Assembly: GCF_020283565.1 (NCBI RefSeq)
Contig: NC_060063.1
Coordinates: 34,992,635-35,056,634, forward strand
Reading direction: 5' to 3'
DNA from: Trifolium pratense
Taxonomy: Eukaryota > Streptophyta > Magnoliopsida > Fabales > Fabaceae
DNA: 64,000 nucleotides
The position numbers and the translations under genes were made by a program. Below are positions 34,911 through 45,764 of the stretch, piece after piece. The first letter of the stretch is position 1; every line of letters begins with the position of its first letter. The notes under the pieces are model-generated. The model made no database searches. It worked only from the letters and a program-made list of their open reading frames with translations, and was not told the DNA's origin.

Positions 34911-37175
34911 TTATTCAGGAATGGTGGGGCTGGAATCATCAGAGGATGTGGAGTTTTCAGGTTGTGGGAATGGCTCAACAGGTGGTGGTGGATTTGGAGG
35001 AGGTGGAACAATCTGAAGAGGAGTACAAACACACTCATTCAACCAGTTTCTCATGATCTGAAACTCAAGCATAATATACATTAACATGTCATTTTGCATT
35101 GACATGCCTCTCATCAGCTGAGTTAAATCCTTTCTCATCTGTGACATTCTCTTTTCAATCTTGGTACGTTTGGGAGGCCTGGGATCAGTGGAAGTACCAG
35201 CCTCATGTTGAAAATTTCCTTCAAAACCAGCAGGCATAGACCAAGTAGCAGCAGCAGCAGCATTTGCAGAGGAGCAAAAAGAGTCCAAAGTTGCAAAAGA
35301 GTTTGGTAAAGATGGTAGTGTACCAGCAGAAAAGATGGGAACAGGTATTTGTGATGGATCAGGGCTGTTGGAAGTCATTAGATTCCTTACAAAATCAGTG
35401 CTAAACATGGATTGCAGGCTTCCATGAGATGATGACATAAGTGGTGAAAACACAGAGGTATTGAATGGAGCAGTTGTAGAGTGAAATCCTTGGAGAATCT
35501 TTCCAGCTTGTTGAGATGATGTTTCTACTTCATTAGAGAAAGTTGGTCCAAGATTCAAAGATGTATTCAAATTGATTGGCTGTGTATCAGAGATGGTGGT
35601 GTGAATATCCACATTTTCACCAGTTGGGAGAACATTCTCAGATTGTTCTCCAGATGCTCTAGCAAGCATATCCAGGTTGTTATCAGGATCAATTCTCTTC
35701 CTTTTGTTTCCAATATCAGTAGAGGTGTTGCCAGGAGTGATTTCCTTTTTCATGTGACTCAGATTTTTTGTTCCAAAAGTAAACCATTGATTATCAAAGA
35801 GTTGTTTAGACTCATCTACATGGTTATCTCTAAAAATCCTAGTGAGTAACATTCCATAAGGTAAGGCTATCTTTTTGATTCCAGAATTTGCAATTGTGAT
35901 CATGTGTTGAAGAATCAAATAAGGTAAATCAAGTGGAATACCTTTAGATAGATGATACATGACAAGTAGATCATTATCAGTTACCTTATCTTTGCTTCCT
36001 GTCCTAGGAAAGAAGGAATGTTGACACATGTTGTGGAAGATTTTAAATTCCTTCTTCAGCATAGATGATGGTGGTTGCTCCTTGTAAGCTCCTTCAGCAA
36101 TGAACATCTCAACAATTAGATCATCTTTGCTTATGTTCTGAGCAGCATACCAGTCTTTTCCATACAGAGTTTCTCCATTTCTCTTCACTTCAAGTAGCCT
36201 ACTTATTGAGTCTGCTGTAACATGGATTTCGACTCCCTTGATGTTGGAGATGATCAAATCTTTGTCAGGATGTATCTTGGCATTGAAATAGAATGCTTGT
36301 ACCAACAGAGGCATTGTGGTATCTTTCATCTGGAAAAATTTTGTCCATCCTTGTGGTTCCACAAACTTCAGCAAGTCTACTCCTCCCTTAGCAATTTCTT
36401 CAAAATCATAAACTCTTCCAGAAGCAACAGGTTTGATTTTCCAATATTGATCAAACTTAGCTTCTTCTTCTTGATGAATGAGTGGAACTTCAAGCAGCTC
36501 TCCTTGAGGTCTTTTCCTTTTAGGTAAGCTCTTTTTCTTAGGGGCTTTGACAGCAGTAGCAGAACCCTTTTTGATTGAAACAGGTGAATGTTTTGCAGGT
36601 ACAGATTTTGATGAGGTGAGAGGTTCAAGCACAATTTTTTCAAGTTCAGAATCTGAGATGGTTTTATCAGAATCTGAATCATGAATGGTGTGTACAGTGT
36701 TGTCAACAACAGGTTTCTTTCCTGTACCAATTCCAGACATAATACGAGATGATCTTCTGATTTTTGAAGAATCATAAGATTTGGCTTTCTTAGATTTGAA
36801 AACGATTGGTGGAGTTTCAGCTTGACTTGGTACAACAATGGTAGGTTTAGGAGTGGTGGTACCATCAGTTTTAGGGTTAGGTTTCTGGGTAAGTTGAATG
36901 GTTTCTTCTTCTGAGGGATCGTTCTCAGAAGGTACATCAGTTGGTTCAGCAGGAGGTTCATTAATTGATTGTGCAGGAGGTTCAATTAATTTCGGTGGGA
37001 AAATTTGAGAAAGAGGTTGAAGATCTAAGGGTTCATTTGGATCATAAAAATTCGATTGATCAAAGGTTTGAGGGTTTGAGGAATCAGAGGTATCTGATGA
37101 GGATGAAGAGTTTGATGAGGATGAGGGTAATGGTGGAAATGGAGCTCTTCTTCCTGGGTTCTTTGTTCGTGCCAT
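34911..37175 (-). CDS. Second ORF of SIRE copia C (putative plant transposon protein)
   Basis: The protein is 754 residues from the ATG at 37175. The N-terminus begins MARTKNPGRRAP and is rich in Ser, Pro and Glu (about 1-150), followed by basic patches (KKKSLPKRKRPQ, about 215). A domain at about 240-470 (from GRVYDFEEIAKGGVDLLKF to LLTRIFRDNHVDES) is of the type annotated as putative plant transposon protein. The second half is Ser/Asn-rich, then a short Met-rich helix (MRGMSMQNDMLMYIMLE), and ends in a Pro-rich tail (PPPPNPPPPVEPFP). No signal peptide and no clear membrane span are seen, so the label envelope-like rests on position only. The frame is intact, 357 bases downstream of pol. 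Confidence 0.82.
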   Translation of the reverse strand: MARTKNPGRRAPFPPLPSSSSNSSSSSDTSDSSNPQTFDQSNFYDPNEPLDLQPLSQIFPPKLIEPPAQSINEPPAEPTDVPSENDPSEEETIQLTQKPNPKTDGTTTPKPTIVVPSQAETPPIVFKSKKAKSYDSSKIRRSSRIMSGIGTGKKPVVDNTVHTIHDSDSDKTISDSELEKIVLEPLTSSKSVPAKHSPVSIKKGSATAVKAPKKKSLPKRKRPQGELLEVPLIHQEEEAKFDQYWKIKPVASGRVYDFEEIAKGGVDLLKFVEPQGWTKFFQMKDTTMPLLVQAFYFNAKIHPDKDLIISNIKGVEIHVTADSISRLLEVKRNGETLYGKDWYAAQNISKDDLIVEMFIAEGAYKEQPPSSMLKKEFKIFHNMCQHSFFPRTGSKDKVTDNDLLVMYHLSKGIPLDLPYLILQHMITIANSGIKKIALPYGMLLTRIFRDNHVDESKQLFDNQWFTFGTKNLSHMKKEITPGNTSTDIGNKRKRIDPDNNLDMLARASGEQSENVLPTGENVDIHTTISDTQPINLNTSLNLGPTFSNEVETSSQQAGKILQGFHSTTAPFNTSVFSPLMSSSHGSLQSMFSTDFVRNLMTSNSPDPSQIPVPIFSAGTLPSLPNSFATLDSFCSSANAAAAATWSMPAGFEGNFQHEAGTSTDPRPPKRTKIEKRMSQMRKDLTQLMRGMSMQNDMLMYIMLEFQIMRNWLNECVCTPLQIVPPPPNPPPPVEPFPQPENSTSSDDSSPTIPE

Positions 37176-37532
37176 TTTTTTGAAAAAACAGAAGAGATAA
37201 TTGGATGAAGATGATGTGATAAACTGATGAGTTTAGGTGAGTATAAAAAGAGGTGGAAGCTTGGGAAGGAGGAAGAGTGTTAGTAGACTATGTGTACTTG
37301 ATTGAAGAGATGAATAGTTGGTTGTACTTGATTTTAGAAAAGAAAAAGGAGAGAGAGAGAGAGAGATCAATCGTGTTAAGCCAATGAGGAGAAGGTAAAC
37401 ATATCTTCTTTAATGCTTATCATTAATTAAAGAAGGCTAAAACCAAGGAAGAGACCGTTTGAAAAAGAATTCAAATATTTCCTTATGCCCAGATTTGAGA
37501 ACGTTCTCAGATCGTTTGAAAATTTTAATTTT
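37176..37532 (-). other. Spacer between pol and second ORF of copia C
   Basis: It is noncoding, with a GA microsatellite at about 37348-37366 (TC on the sense strand), just upstream of the second ORF. It could be a leader for a separate transcript, but no promoter is clear. Confidence 0.5.
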
Positions 37533-40500
37533 TCACACTTTGTTTGGATTTTTGATGATTTTCAATTTTTCTTTGATAAAATTGAAACGTTCCTCAACTA
37601 ATGGCTTAGTAAAAATATCAGCTAACTGATTTTCAGTATCAATAAAAACTAATTCAACATCATTTTTGTTGACATGATCACGAATAAAGTGATGTTTGAT
37701 TTCAATATGTTTTGATCTAGAATGCTGAATGGGGTTTTTTGATAAATTAATGGCACTAGTGTTATCACATAAGATTTTGATTTTTGTGTACCTTAATGAG
37801 AAGTCTTCAAGTTGATTCTTGATCCATATTACCTGAGAACAACAAGTTGCTGCAGATACATACTCTGCTTCAGTTGTTGAAAGTGCTATGGTGTTTTGTT
37901 TTCTGCAACACCAACTTACAAGAGCTTCTCCAAGAAATTGACATGCTCCACTGGTGCTTTTTCTCTCAACTTTGTCACCAGCATAATCAGCATCACAAAA
38001 TGCTTTTAACTCAAAATGTGATTTATTTTGGTACCAAAGACCAACATCTGGTGTACCAACTAGATATCTGAAGATCCTTTTTACTGCAGTTAGGTGAGAT
38101 TCCTTTGGTGATGTTTGAAATCTAGCACATAGACCTACTGAGAAGACAATGTCTGGTCTACTTGCAGTTAAATATAGGAGAGATCCAATCATTCCCCTAT
38201 ATTCCTTTTCAGATACATCTTTTCCTTTTTCATCTTTGTCCAAGCTTGTTGATGGATGCATTGGTGTTGACATTATCTTGGCCTCATTCATCTTGTATTT
38301 CTTGAGAAGATCCTTTATATATTTTTCTTGACTGATGAAAATTCCATTTTCATGTTGCTTGACTTGCAAGCCAAGAAAGAAACTAAGTTCTCCCATCATG
38401 CTCATTTCAAATTCACTTTGCATAAGTTCAGAAAATTCTTCACATAACTTTTCATTAGTAGCACCAAATATAATATCATCAACATATACTTGTACAATAA
38501 GTAAATCATGTTTATCAATTTTTCTAAAAAGTGTAGTGTCAATTTTTCCTCTAGAAAAACCATTTTCAAGTAAAAATGAGCTTAATCTTTCATACCAAGC
38601 TCTTGGAGCTTGTTTTAGTCCATAAAGAGCTTTGGTTAATTTAAAAACATGATTAGGTTCTTGTTGATCAATAAACCCAGGAGGTTGATGTACATAAACT
38701 TCTTCATTTAAAAAACCATTTAGAAAAGCACTTTTCACATCCATTTGAAAAAGTTTAAAACATTTGTGTGAAGCATATGCAAGTAAAATTCTAATGGCTT
38801 CTAATCTAGCCACTGGAGCAAAAGTCTCATCATAATCAATACCTTCTTGTTGATTATATCCTTGAGCTACAAGTCTTGCTTTATTTCTTATTACCTTACC
38901 ATTTTCATCAAGTTTGTTTCTGAAGACCCACCTTGTTCCAATGATTGAGTGATTTTGTGGAAGTGGTACTAGATTCCAAACTTCATTCTTTTCAAATTGC
39001 AGGAGTTCTTCTTTCATGGCTTCAGTCCAAGATTCATCAGTGATAGCTTCATTTATTGATCTTGGTTCTATCTGAGAGATCATTGCCAGATTATTCTCCT
39101 TGTTCAGTAAAGCCCTTCTAGTTCTTACACCATCTTCAGTATTCCCTATAATTTGTTCTGGTGGATGATAACCAACAGTTCTCCAAGTCTTTGGAGGTCC
39201 TTGAGCTGTAGGTTCTTGATTCTCATTATTACTTTGTTCATTCCTTACTTCTTCTTCATCATTAAAGGTGTTGGTATATGATATATCTTCATATTCATCA
39301 AACTTGACATGCATGCTTTCTTCTAGAGCTTGTGTTTTCAAATTGTATATTCTATAAGCTTTTGAGGTTAGAGAGTAACCTAAGAATATTCCCTTATCTG
39401 ATTTGGAATCAAACTTACCTAAGTTGTCTCTGATATTCAAAATGTAACAATAACATCCAAAAATATGAAAGTAGGAAATATTTGGTTTAATTCCTTTCCA
39501 AAGTTCATAGGGTGTCTTATTCAAAAATTTTCTTATGGTAACCCTGTTCAAGATGTAGCAAGAAGTATTGATGGCTTCAGCCCAAAAATATTTTTCAACA
39601 TTTGATTCATTTATCATAGTTCTTGCCATCTCTTGTAAAGTTCTATTTTTCCTTTCAACAACTCCATTTTGTTGAGGAGTTCTTGGACAAGAAAAATTAT
39701 GAGATATACCATTATTGTTTAGGAATGATTCAAAGTGAGAGTTTTCAAATTCTCCTCCATGATCACTTCTTATAGAGACAATATTGGTACCTTTCTCATT
39801 TTGAACTTGTAAACAGAATGTTTTAAAAGCTTCAAAAGATTCATCTTTATGTTTTAAAAATAACACCCAAGTGAACCTTGAAAAGTCATCAACTATGACA
39901 AAACCATAATTTTTGCCACCAAGACTAGTAGTTTTGACAGGTCCAAATAAATCTATGTGAAGTAGTTCAAGAGGTCTTTTTGTTGAAACAAAATCTTTTG
40001 GTTTAAAACTACTTTTAACTTGTTTACCCTTTGCACAAGATTCACACACTTTATCTAGGTCAAAACTAATATCAGGTAAGCCTCTAACTAGATCAAGTTT
40101 AGAGAGTTTTGACATAGTCTTCATACTTATATGTCCAGCCCTTTTATGCCAAATCCATTTGTCTTTTTCAAGAGAAACAAAGCAGGATTCAGTAGGCAGT
40201 TCATCTAAGTATATGACATATACATTCTTTATTCTTGATCCATAGAAAAGAGTTTTGTCAGATTGTTTTATTTCACAAGTATGAGATCTAAAAATAACTT
40301 CAAGACCATTGTCACATAATTGACTAATGCTAATTAAGTTATGTTTAAGTCCTTCTACATAGTGAACATTTTCAATTTTTGCAGAATTATTCTTACCAAT
40401 AGTACCTTTACCTTTTATACTTGCTTTTTCATTGTTTCCAAAGGTAACTGTTCCTCCTTCCTTTTTGTCAAATGAAAGAAAGCTTTGTCTATCTCCTGTC

Positions 40501-40547
40501 ATATGTCTTGAGCAACCACTGTCCAAGTACCAAGGCTTTTTCTTCAT
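37533..40547 (-). CDS. Copia C pol (protease, integrase, reverse transcriptase, RNase H)
   Basis: The protein is 1004 residues from the ATG at 40547. The protease begins at once ([13 protein letters not shown], residues 6-18). Next come the pre-integrase zinc region (about 130-175, [28 protein letters not shown]), the integrase core ([32 protein letters not shown], about 195-300), reverse transcriptase ([30 protein letters not shown] at about 689) and RNase H (FCDADYAGD at about 852; [17 protein letters not shown]). All catalytic residues I can see are present. It overlaps gag by 59 bases in the +1 frame, so it needs a frameshift, internal initiation at this ATG, or a one-base repair relative to gag. 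Confidence 0.94.
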   Translation of the reverse strand: MKKKPWYLDSGCSRHMTGDRQSFLSFDKKEGGTVTFGNNEKASIKGKGTIGKNNSAKIENVHYVEGLKHNLISISQLCDNGLEVIFRSHTCEIKQSDKTLFYGSRIKNVYVIYLDELPTESCFVSLEKDKWIWHKRAGHISMKTMSKLSKLDLVRGLPDISFDLDKVCESCAKGKQVKSSFKPKDFVSTKRPLELLHIDLFGPVKTTSLGGKNYGFVIVDDFSRFTWVLFLKHKDESFEAFKTFCLQVQNEKGTNIVSIRSDHGGEFENSHFESFLNNNGISHNFSCPRTPQQNGVVERKNRTLQEMARTMINESNVEKYFWAEAINTSCYILNRVTIRKFLNKTPYELWKGIKPNISYFHIFGCYCYILNIRDNLGKFDSKSDKGIFLGYSLTSKAYRIYNLKTQALEESMHVKFDEYEDISYTNTFNDEEEVRNEQSNNENQEPTAQGPPKTWRTVGYHPPEQIIGNTEDGVRTRRALLNKENNLAMISQIEPRSINEAITDESWTEAMKEELLQFEKNEVWNLVPLPQNHSIIGTRWVFRNKLDENGKVIRNKARLVAQGYNQQEGIDYDETFAPVARLEAIRILLAYASHKCFKLFQMDVKSAFLNGFLNEEVYVHQPPGFIDQQEPNHVFKLTKALYGLKQAPRAWYERLSSFLLENGFSRGKIDTTLFRKIDKHDLLIVQVYVDDIIFGATNEKLCEEFSELMQSEFEMSMMGELSFFLGLQVKQHENGIFISQEKYIKDLLKKYKMNEAKIMSTPMHPSTSLDKDEKGKDVSEKEYRGMIGSLLYLTASRPDIVFSVGLCARFQTSPKESHLTAVKRIFRYLVGTPDVGLWYQNKSHFELKAFCDADYAGDKVERKSTSGACQFLGEALVSWCCRKQNTIALSTTEAEYVSAATCCSQVIWIKNQLEDFSLRYTKIKILCDNTSAINLSKNPIQHSRSKHIEIKHHFIRDHVNKNDVELVFIDTENQLADIFTKPLVEERFNFIKEKLKIIKNPNKV

Positions 40548-42309
40548 TGCTAGATGACATTCCTGTATTTGAATTTAATAAATTCTTAGGTACCCATAAT
40601 TTTTTGGGTCCTTGAAGGTTAGTACTCTTATAAGGCATCTTCTTATATTGATAAGATGATCTCTTATAAGGAGGTTTTGAATAAAAATCCTTTTTTAGAT
40701 TGTTCTGAGAATGTTCTGATCTATAAAGAGATTTCTTTTTAAAACAAAATGGTTCAAGATGTCCATCCTTGTGACAGAATGAGCATTTATATTTTTGAAA
40801 TCTTTTTTCTTTATGAGGAACAAAAACATTTTCAATTAGTTTCTTATTTTGAAAAGGTTTGTATCCCAATCCAGTTCTATTATATGAATTACCTTGTGAT
40901 CCCAATATATTTTCAAAAGTTTCTGTGGTGCTGACAAACTTTGTTAAATCTTTTTCAAGTTTAGACACTTTTTGTTTTAAAGTGATATTCTCTTTTTGAA
41001 TCATAGAACATTCTTTCATTTTATTATTGTCTCTAAGTTCTTTAATTTGCTTAGAAAGTCCATCATGTGCAAGTTGCATATTTTTGATTATCTGTTTCAT
41101 TATATCATTATCAGATTTATATTCATCTCTTTCTTTAGTTAACTTAGTGACTTCATCTCTAAGTTGACCATTTTTAGAATTTAGAATTTGAGAGTCATAT
41201 AAGAGATTATCAAAGAGATGTTCAGTTTTTTGACAAGATGAACAAGGATCTAGAGTTACCTCTTCAATGTTTGCATTTGTCATGAGACATACATTAGCTT
41301 CTTGTTCTTCTTCTGCTTCTTGTACTTCATCTAACTCATCCCAGGTTGCCATCATGGATTTGTAAGGAGAGTTCTTTTGTTTAGGACATTCATTCTTGTA
41401 GTGTCCAAATTGGTTGCATCCATAGCATTGTATTTTGCTGATATCTACTTCTGGTTTAGATCCATTTCTTCTTGGTGGAAAGTTCTTCTTAATCTGATTT
41501 CTTCTCATCATTAGCTTTTGTATCCTTCTGGATAAAAATGCTAACTCTTCTTCATCATCTTCTTGAAGAAACTTGTTGTCTTCCTCCACTGCTTCTTTGT
41601 TCTTAGAACGTTCTTTAGTCTGTGAATCTAATGCAATCATCTTGTTTTTCATAGGTTTGTCTTCCTGGAGAATGGACTCATGAGCTTTTAAAGATCCAAT
41701 GAGATCTTCTAATTTAACCTCAGTGAGATCTTTTGACTCTGTGATTGCTGTTACTATGTGTCTCCAACTCTTTGGTAAGCATCTAAGCACTTTTCTTACT
41801 CTTTCATGTATAGAGAATTTCTTCCCTAATGAGTTAAGTTCATTTATGATAATTGTGAATCTTCCATACATCTGATCAATTGATTCATCTTCCTTCATTT
41901 CAAATAGCTCAAATTTTCTAACACCAATGTCAATTCTTGTTTCCTTGACACGACTTGTTCCTTCATGGTGAGTTTGGAGTGTTGTCCACATTTCTTTGGC
42001 CGTTTTGCATTCCATGATCCTGTCATATTCTTCCCTACACAAAGCACTTTTAATAAATAATTGAGCTTTAGTATTTAGAAGTACCCTATCTGCTTCTTGA
42101 GTTGTCATTTCATCTTTTGTCTTTGGAGTAGTAGAGTCTTTTACTAATGGAGTATAGTCACCAACTTCAATCACTGTCCACATGTGCGTATCTTGTGATC
42201 TAAGAAATAGTTCCATCTTGTCTTTCCAATAGTAGTAGTCATCTCCTTCAAATAGTGGTGGCCTATGTGAAGATCCTCCTTCTGATATAAACTTTGCGCT
42301 TTTATTCAT
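40489..42309 (-). CDS. Copia C gag
   Basis: The protein is 606 residues from the ATG at 42309. A UBN2-type gag domain (about 10-230, [16 protein letters not shown] ... [11 protein letters not shown] ... [12 protein letters not shown]) is followed by a first knuckle ([14 protein letters not shown], about 300), a long coiled coil (about 370-460) and a second knuckle ([14 protein letters not shown], about 515). The frame runs out at 40489, inside the pol start, after the frames cross near 40547. The plain reading is a gag product that ends where protease begins in the other frame. Confidence 0.92.
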   Translation of the reverse strand: MNKSAKFISEGGSSHRPPLFEGDDYYYWKDKMELFLRSQDTHMWTVIEVGDYTPLVKDSTTPKTKDEMTTQEADRVLLNTKAQLFIKSALCREEYDRIMECKTAKEMWTTLQTHHEGTSRVKETRIDIGVRKFELFEMKEDESIDQMYGRFTIIINELNSLGKKFSIHERVRKVLRCLPKSWRHIVTAITESKDLTEVKLEDLIGSLKAHESILQEDKPMKNKMIALDSQTKERSKNKEAVEEDNKFLQEDDEEELAFLSRRIQKLMMRRNQIKKNFPPRRNGSKPEVDISKIQCYGCNQFGHYKNECPKQKNSPYKSMMATWDELDEVQEAEEEQEANVCLMTNANIEEVTLDPCSSCQKTEHLFDNLLYDSQILNSKNGQLRDEVTKLTKERDEYKSDNDIMKQIIKNMQLAHDGLSKQIKELRDNNKMKECSMIQKENITLKQKVSKLEKDLTKFVSTTETFENILGSQGNSYNRTGLGYKPFQNKKLIENVFVPHKEKRFQKYKCSFCHKDGHLEPFCFKKKSLYRSEHSQNNLKKDFYSKPPYKRSSYQYKKMPYKSTNLQGPKKLWVPKNLLNSNTGMSSSNEEKALVLGQWLLKTYDRR

Positions 42310-42368
42310 TACTTCCTTCCTGAATCTTTTCCTCTAGCACTTGTTAGATGCTCAACCTTAGAGGCAGA

Positions 42369-42380
42369 GCTCTGATGCCA
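42369..42380 (-). other. Primer-binding site of copia C
   Basis: The minus strand reads TGGCATCAGAGC, two bases from the LTR start at 42383. It is identical to the sites of A and D. Confidence 0.9.
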
Positions 42381-42382
42381 AT

Positions 42383-44124
42383 TGAAGTAGCAAAGTTTTT
42401 CACAAGAAAGGGGGGTTTGAATTGTGAACCTTTAAAAATTGTCCTTTTAAAAATTAGATATCAAAACATACGTTAGAATGATCTCAGAATAAATAACATA
42501 AGTTAGGAGAATGATCTTAGAACGATCTCTGAGCTGCAAACAAAAACAATAAGTGATTTGTGTGTGTTAGTGTTTGCACAAAATTAATATGAGTTTAAGG
42601 GAGAGAAGAGACACAATAATTTTATCCTGGTTCACCCCTTAATAGTATGGGCTACTCCAGTCCCCACGCTCCTGTGAGATTGTCCACTAAGAGATTCTAC
42701 CGATCTCAAGATACACTTCTTCTTTGATCTAATCCAAGATCACAATCTTCCAAGCTTCACTTGCTTGATCTACCTAAGTCTTTCCTAGACTTTATGAGGT
42801 GTCACTCAATCAATAGTTACGTATTGACTTGAGCCAATCTTTACAATATTGATAATGGTTTGGATCTTAAAGCTTTCTCACTCAAACTAAGTTGAAAAGC
42901 TAGTTACAATAAAATCTCTCTTTGTTCACTCAAAATGGATACTGATCCTAGTATGATATTACAATATATGGAGTGAAAGAGATCTTCAAAGAAGAGCTTG
43001 AAAACTTGTATCACAAAGACAAGTAGATTGATTGTTGTAGCTAAAACTCTTGCTCTTCAATGTTGCCAAAGCCTTCCTTTTATAGTTGAACCTTGAGTCT
43101 TCAGTTCCTTGGTCCCAAAGGAAGTTCTCCAACGGCTAGTTGATTCAAAATAGACAGCTCATGCTGAATTGTTGAGTGGATAAGCTCAAACTGATCTTTC
43201 TCAGAACGTTCTCCCTGCTGTTCTTCATATTTTCACTTAAAAGGGCCAAAATGACAGCTTGCAATGGGCTGTAGCTAGTTGTTCATTGCTTCCTCACCAA
43301 GTATATCCGTTATAGATCATTTAGGCACGTTTTGGCCAGCTGTAGATGAGCTTGCAACTTCAAAAGCAAAGGACAGTCATTCTCAGCATCATTCTGAGAT
43401 CGTTCTCTAATCTGGGCGAATTTTGCACTTGATCTTCAAATGGAGAATGATGCAGACCTGTGGCCAGCTGTAGTGTGAAGGGAATGCAGCTGTGATGTCC
43501 TTGCATAACTATTCACTTGTCCTTTCCATGTACTTCTTTTTCTTGATTAAGAATTAATCTCTTGGAGAATGTTCATTAAATAATGACATTGAAGGTACAT
43601 GACAACTATGAGTTGAATGTGTGTTGTCTCATCCTTATTGGTCTATGTAATTCTTGTCCAAATATTCTTGATACACCTGATTAGATGATGCCTTGAGAAA
43701 TTATCATGTTGCACATGCTTGATCATTAACTTTGTCCAAAGAGGAAAGTCACTTTCTTTCCAACTTATTCCTTGCCTTAAATGTTCATGAACTGTTGTGA
43801 TCTTGTGAGTTAAAACCAAGATAAAGTGCTTCTTTGTCTTGTATATGGTTGACTTAATGAAATAAGTGCTTTTGCATTTATTCTTGTTCATAAGAAGAAT
43901 GTTGCAATTAAACCAGAGATCATTCTCAGACTGATCCTGAAGCTTCTCTTTTTGCCAAAACATAATGAATATCATTGAGATTAGAAGCTTAATTGTTCCT
44001 GACTAATTAAAACACTCAAGAGCACTTGTTAGATAACAATGAGATCAGAATTACATTTAAAATATAATTAAGATGTTTGTTATCTTTAAAACATCAAATT
44101 GGGATTTTGCATTTTGCCTCAACA
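42383..44124 (-). repeat. 5' LTR of copia C
   Basis: This LTR is 1742 bp and nearly identical to 32677-34418 at a constant offset of 9706. The TATA box CTATAAAAG lies at 43077-43086 on the minus strand and should start transcription of gag and pol. Confidence 0.93.
43077..43086 (-). promoter_or_regulatory. TATA box of copia C 5' LTR
   Basis: The sense strand reads ACTATAAAAG, a strong plant TATA match, well inside the LTR with several hundred bases of LTR downstream for R and U5. Confidence 0.65.
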
Positions 44125-44129
44125 CTTCA

Positions 44130-45759
44130 TTTATCACCTAATCAATCATCCACAAAATACACCAAACATATAGTTTCACGTCGTCTCGGACAATACCAAA
44201 ACATCAATAAATACATTGTTCAGATTATGGTCATGACGGACCCTGCGTTGTTCATTTTATAGTCATGACGGACTCTGCTCCTCACATACGGATTAACAAT
44301 CAACATTTACCAAGTATGTGTCAAACATCATTTATTATAAAATGCACACATAATCCCTAATGCAATCTAATGCTTCACATTCATGTTATGTCCTCTAGAC
44401 ACCTCTAATGCATGTGGTACCATCGTCTTTATCAGAGTATTTCACCTCCGATATCCGTCTTTATCAAACAAATATAGTTCGATATCCTTCTTTATTGGAC
44501 AAGCCAATATCCCTAAATATTCATGATGCATGCACTCAAAACTCATGAATATATTCATCAACAATTTTGGCATATAGCCCATCAACAATAACGTGGAACA
44601 CTATCCAACGTCCGTCTTTATTAAGATAATCAATACCTTAATATCCGTCTTTATTAGAATAACATAATTCTAATATCCTTCTTTATTAAGTTGATTAACA
44701 CCTTAATATACTTCATTTATACTTCATACATGATTAACAATCAATTAACGATTAGCAATGAGCATTATAAGCATCAACATGCATCAACAATCATGTAAGA
44801 ATAAGACACTGATTTGAAAATACATGCAAAGGAAGACAGCAGATGAAAATTTGTGAAATCTGCAGTATTTACGTCTGGGGCGGAAATATTTACGCCTGGG
44901 GCGGAATATTTACGCCTGAGGCGGAAATGTTTACGCCTGGGGCGGAAACACTTCTGAAAGACTGGTTGCTCACTGTTCTGCCGTTTCGGGCGAAAATTAT
45001 TGCGCCTGGGGCGAAATACTTGCGTTTTCTACACAAAAACGCCCAAAAATCCCATTTTTCATGTTATAAATCCCAAAAGAGTTTGTATTCAAGCATAACA
45101 AACATGGATGAACACAAAAGGACAGTCCATTCCTCAGATCTACATCATAAACATTGAAAAAGTAAAGATTGAACACTTTTTCATCAAAACTCTCAAGAAC
45201 ACAAAGTTCTTGAGTTTAATCTTTCATAAACTCGTTTTTTACCCATTAAATCCGTTCATTAATCATGTTAAAAGCATGTTAAACATATTAAGAACCTTAG
45301 GAACGATTTCCATCAAGAAAATCCGATCTAAGCTAAAATGAAAATGGGGTGGAGGAAGTTCGGGTGAGGAGAAATCGACATTCTCCCCTTCCTCGAGTCA
45401 CCCACGAATATGAAATCTACTCTCTTACCTTGGATCGACGAACTCACGAAGATCGCTCCTCGAATCCCTTCTCCAAGCTCTTGCTCTAGCTCCATGCTCT
45501 CCCTTCTCTCTTCATTCTCCCAAAAACAAGAAAAATGAACTCTTTCTCTCACTACAAGGGCTAAATAGCGCCCCCCTCTAGCTCACAAGGCCCAATGGGC
45601 CTCAAGCCCAATAGCTTGGCCCAACTCACGTTAACTCTCACTAACTCACGCGTTAACTAAAACTCTCGATAAATAACTTAAAGTTACTATCTTACTTAAA
45701 AACCACATCACCAAATAATTAAACACTTAAATAGTGAATAATAAATTTGGGTCGTTACA
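44130..45759 (-). repeat. Solo LTR B, larger segment with hairpin array and cassette
   Basis: The hairpin array is at 44430-44708. Its sixth unit (44652-44675) has arms TATTAGAAT and ATTCTAATA where E has TATCGAAT and ATTCGATA, so both arms changed together. The first unit has lost one pair (TATCAGAG/CTCCGATA). The cassette at 44867-45019 is built of GCCTGGGGCGG units. The TGGGCY cluster is at 45588-45624. Confidence 0.87.
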
Positions 45760-45764
45760 TATCA

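Larger units (their letters stand above)
32677..44124 (-). mobile_element. SIRE-type Ty1-copia retrotransposon C, young and nearly intact
   Basis: LTRs of 1742 bp (32677-34418 and 42383-44124), TGAAGTAGCAAAG...GCCTCAACA, are flanked by CTTCA (32672-32676 and 44125-44129). They have the same length, and only one difference was noticed (33757 versus 43463). Minus-strand order: primer site, gag 42309-40489, pol 40547-37533, second ORF 37175-34911, polypurine tract 34419-34431. This family is distinct from A and D. All reading frames are full length, but gag and pol are in different frames. Confidence 0.94.
32191..45759 (-). mobile_element. Solo LTR B of the Ty3 family, split by copia C
   Basis: A single LTR of about 2.1 kb (32191-32676 plus 44130-45759) starts TGTAACACCC and ends GGGTCGTTACA, flanked by TATCA (32186-32190 and 45760-45764). 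It has no interior of its own. Its first part resembles E. Its cassette (44867-45019, TTTACGCCTGGGGCGG units) resembles F, and its donor-like site is CCAAG/GTAAGAG (intron side from 45428). It therefore looks like a mosaic of the E and F LTR types. Confidence 0.9.
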
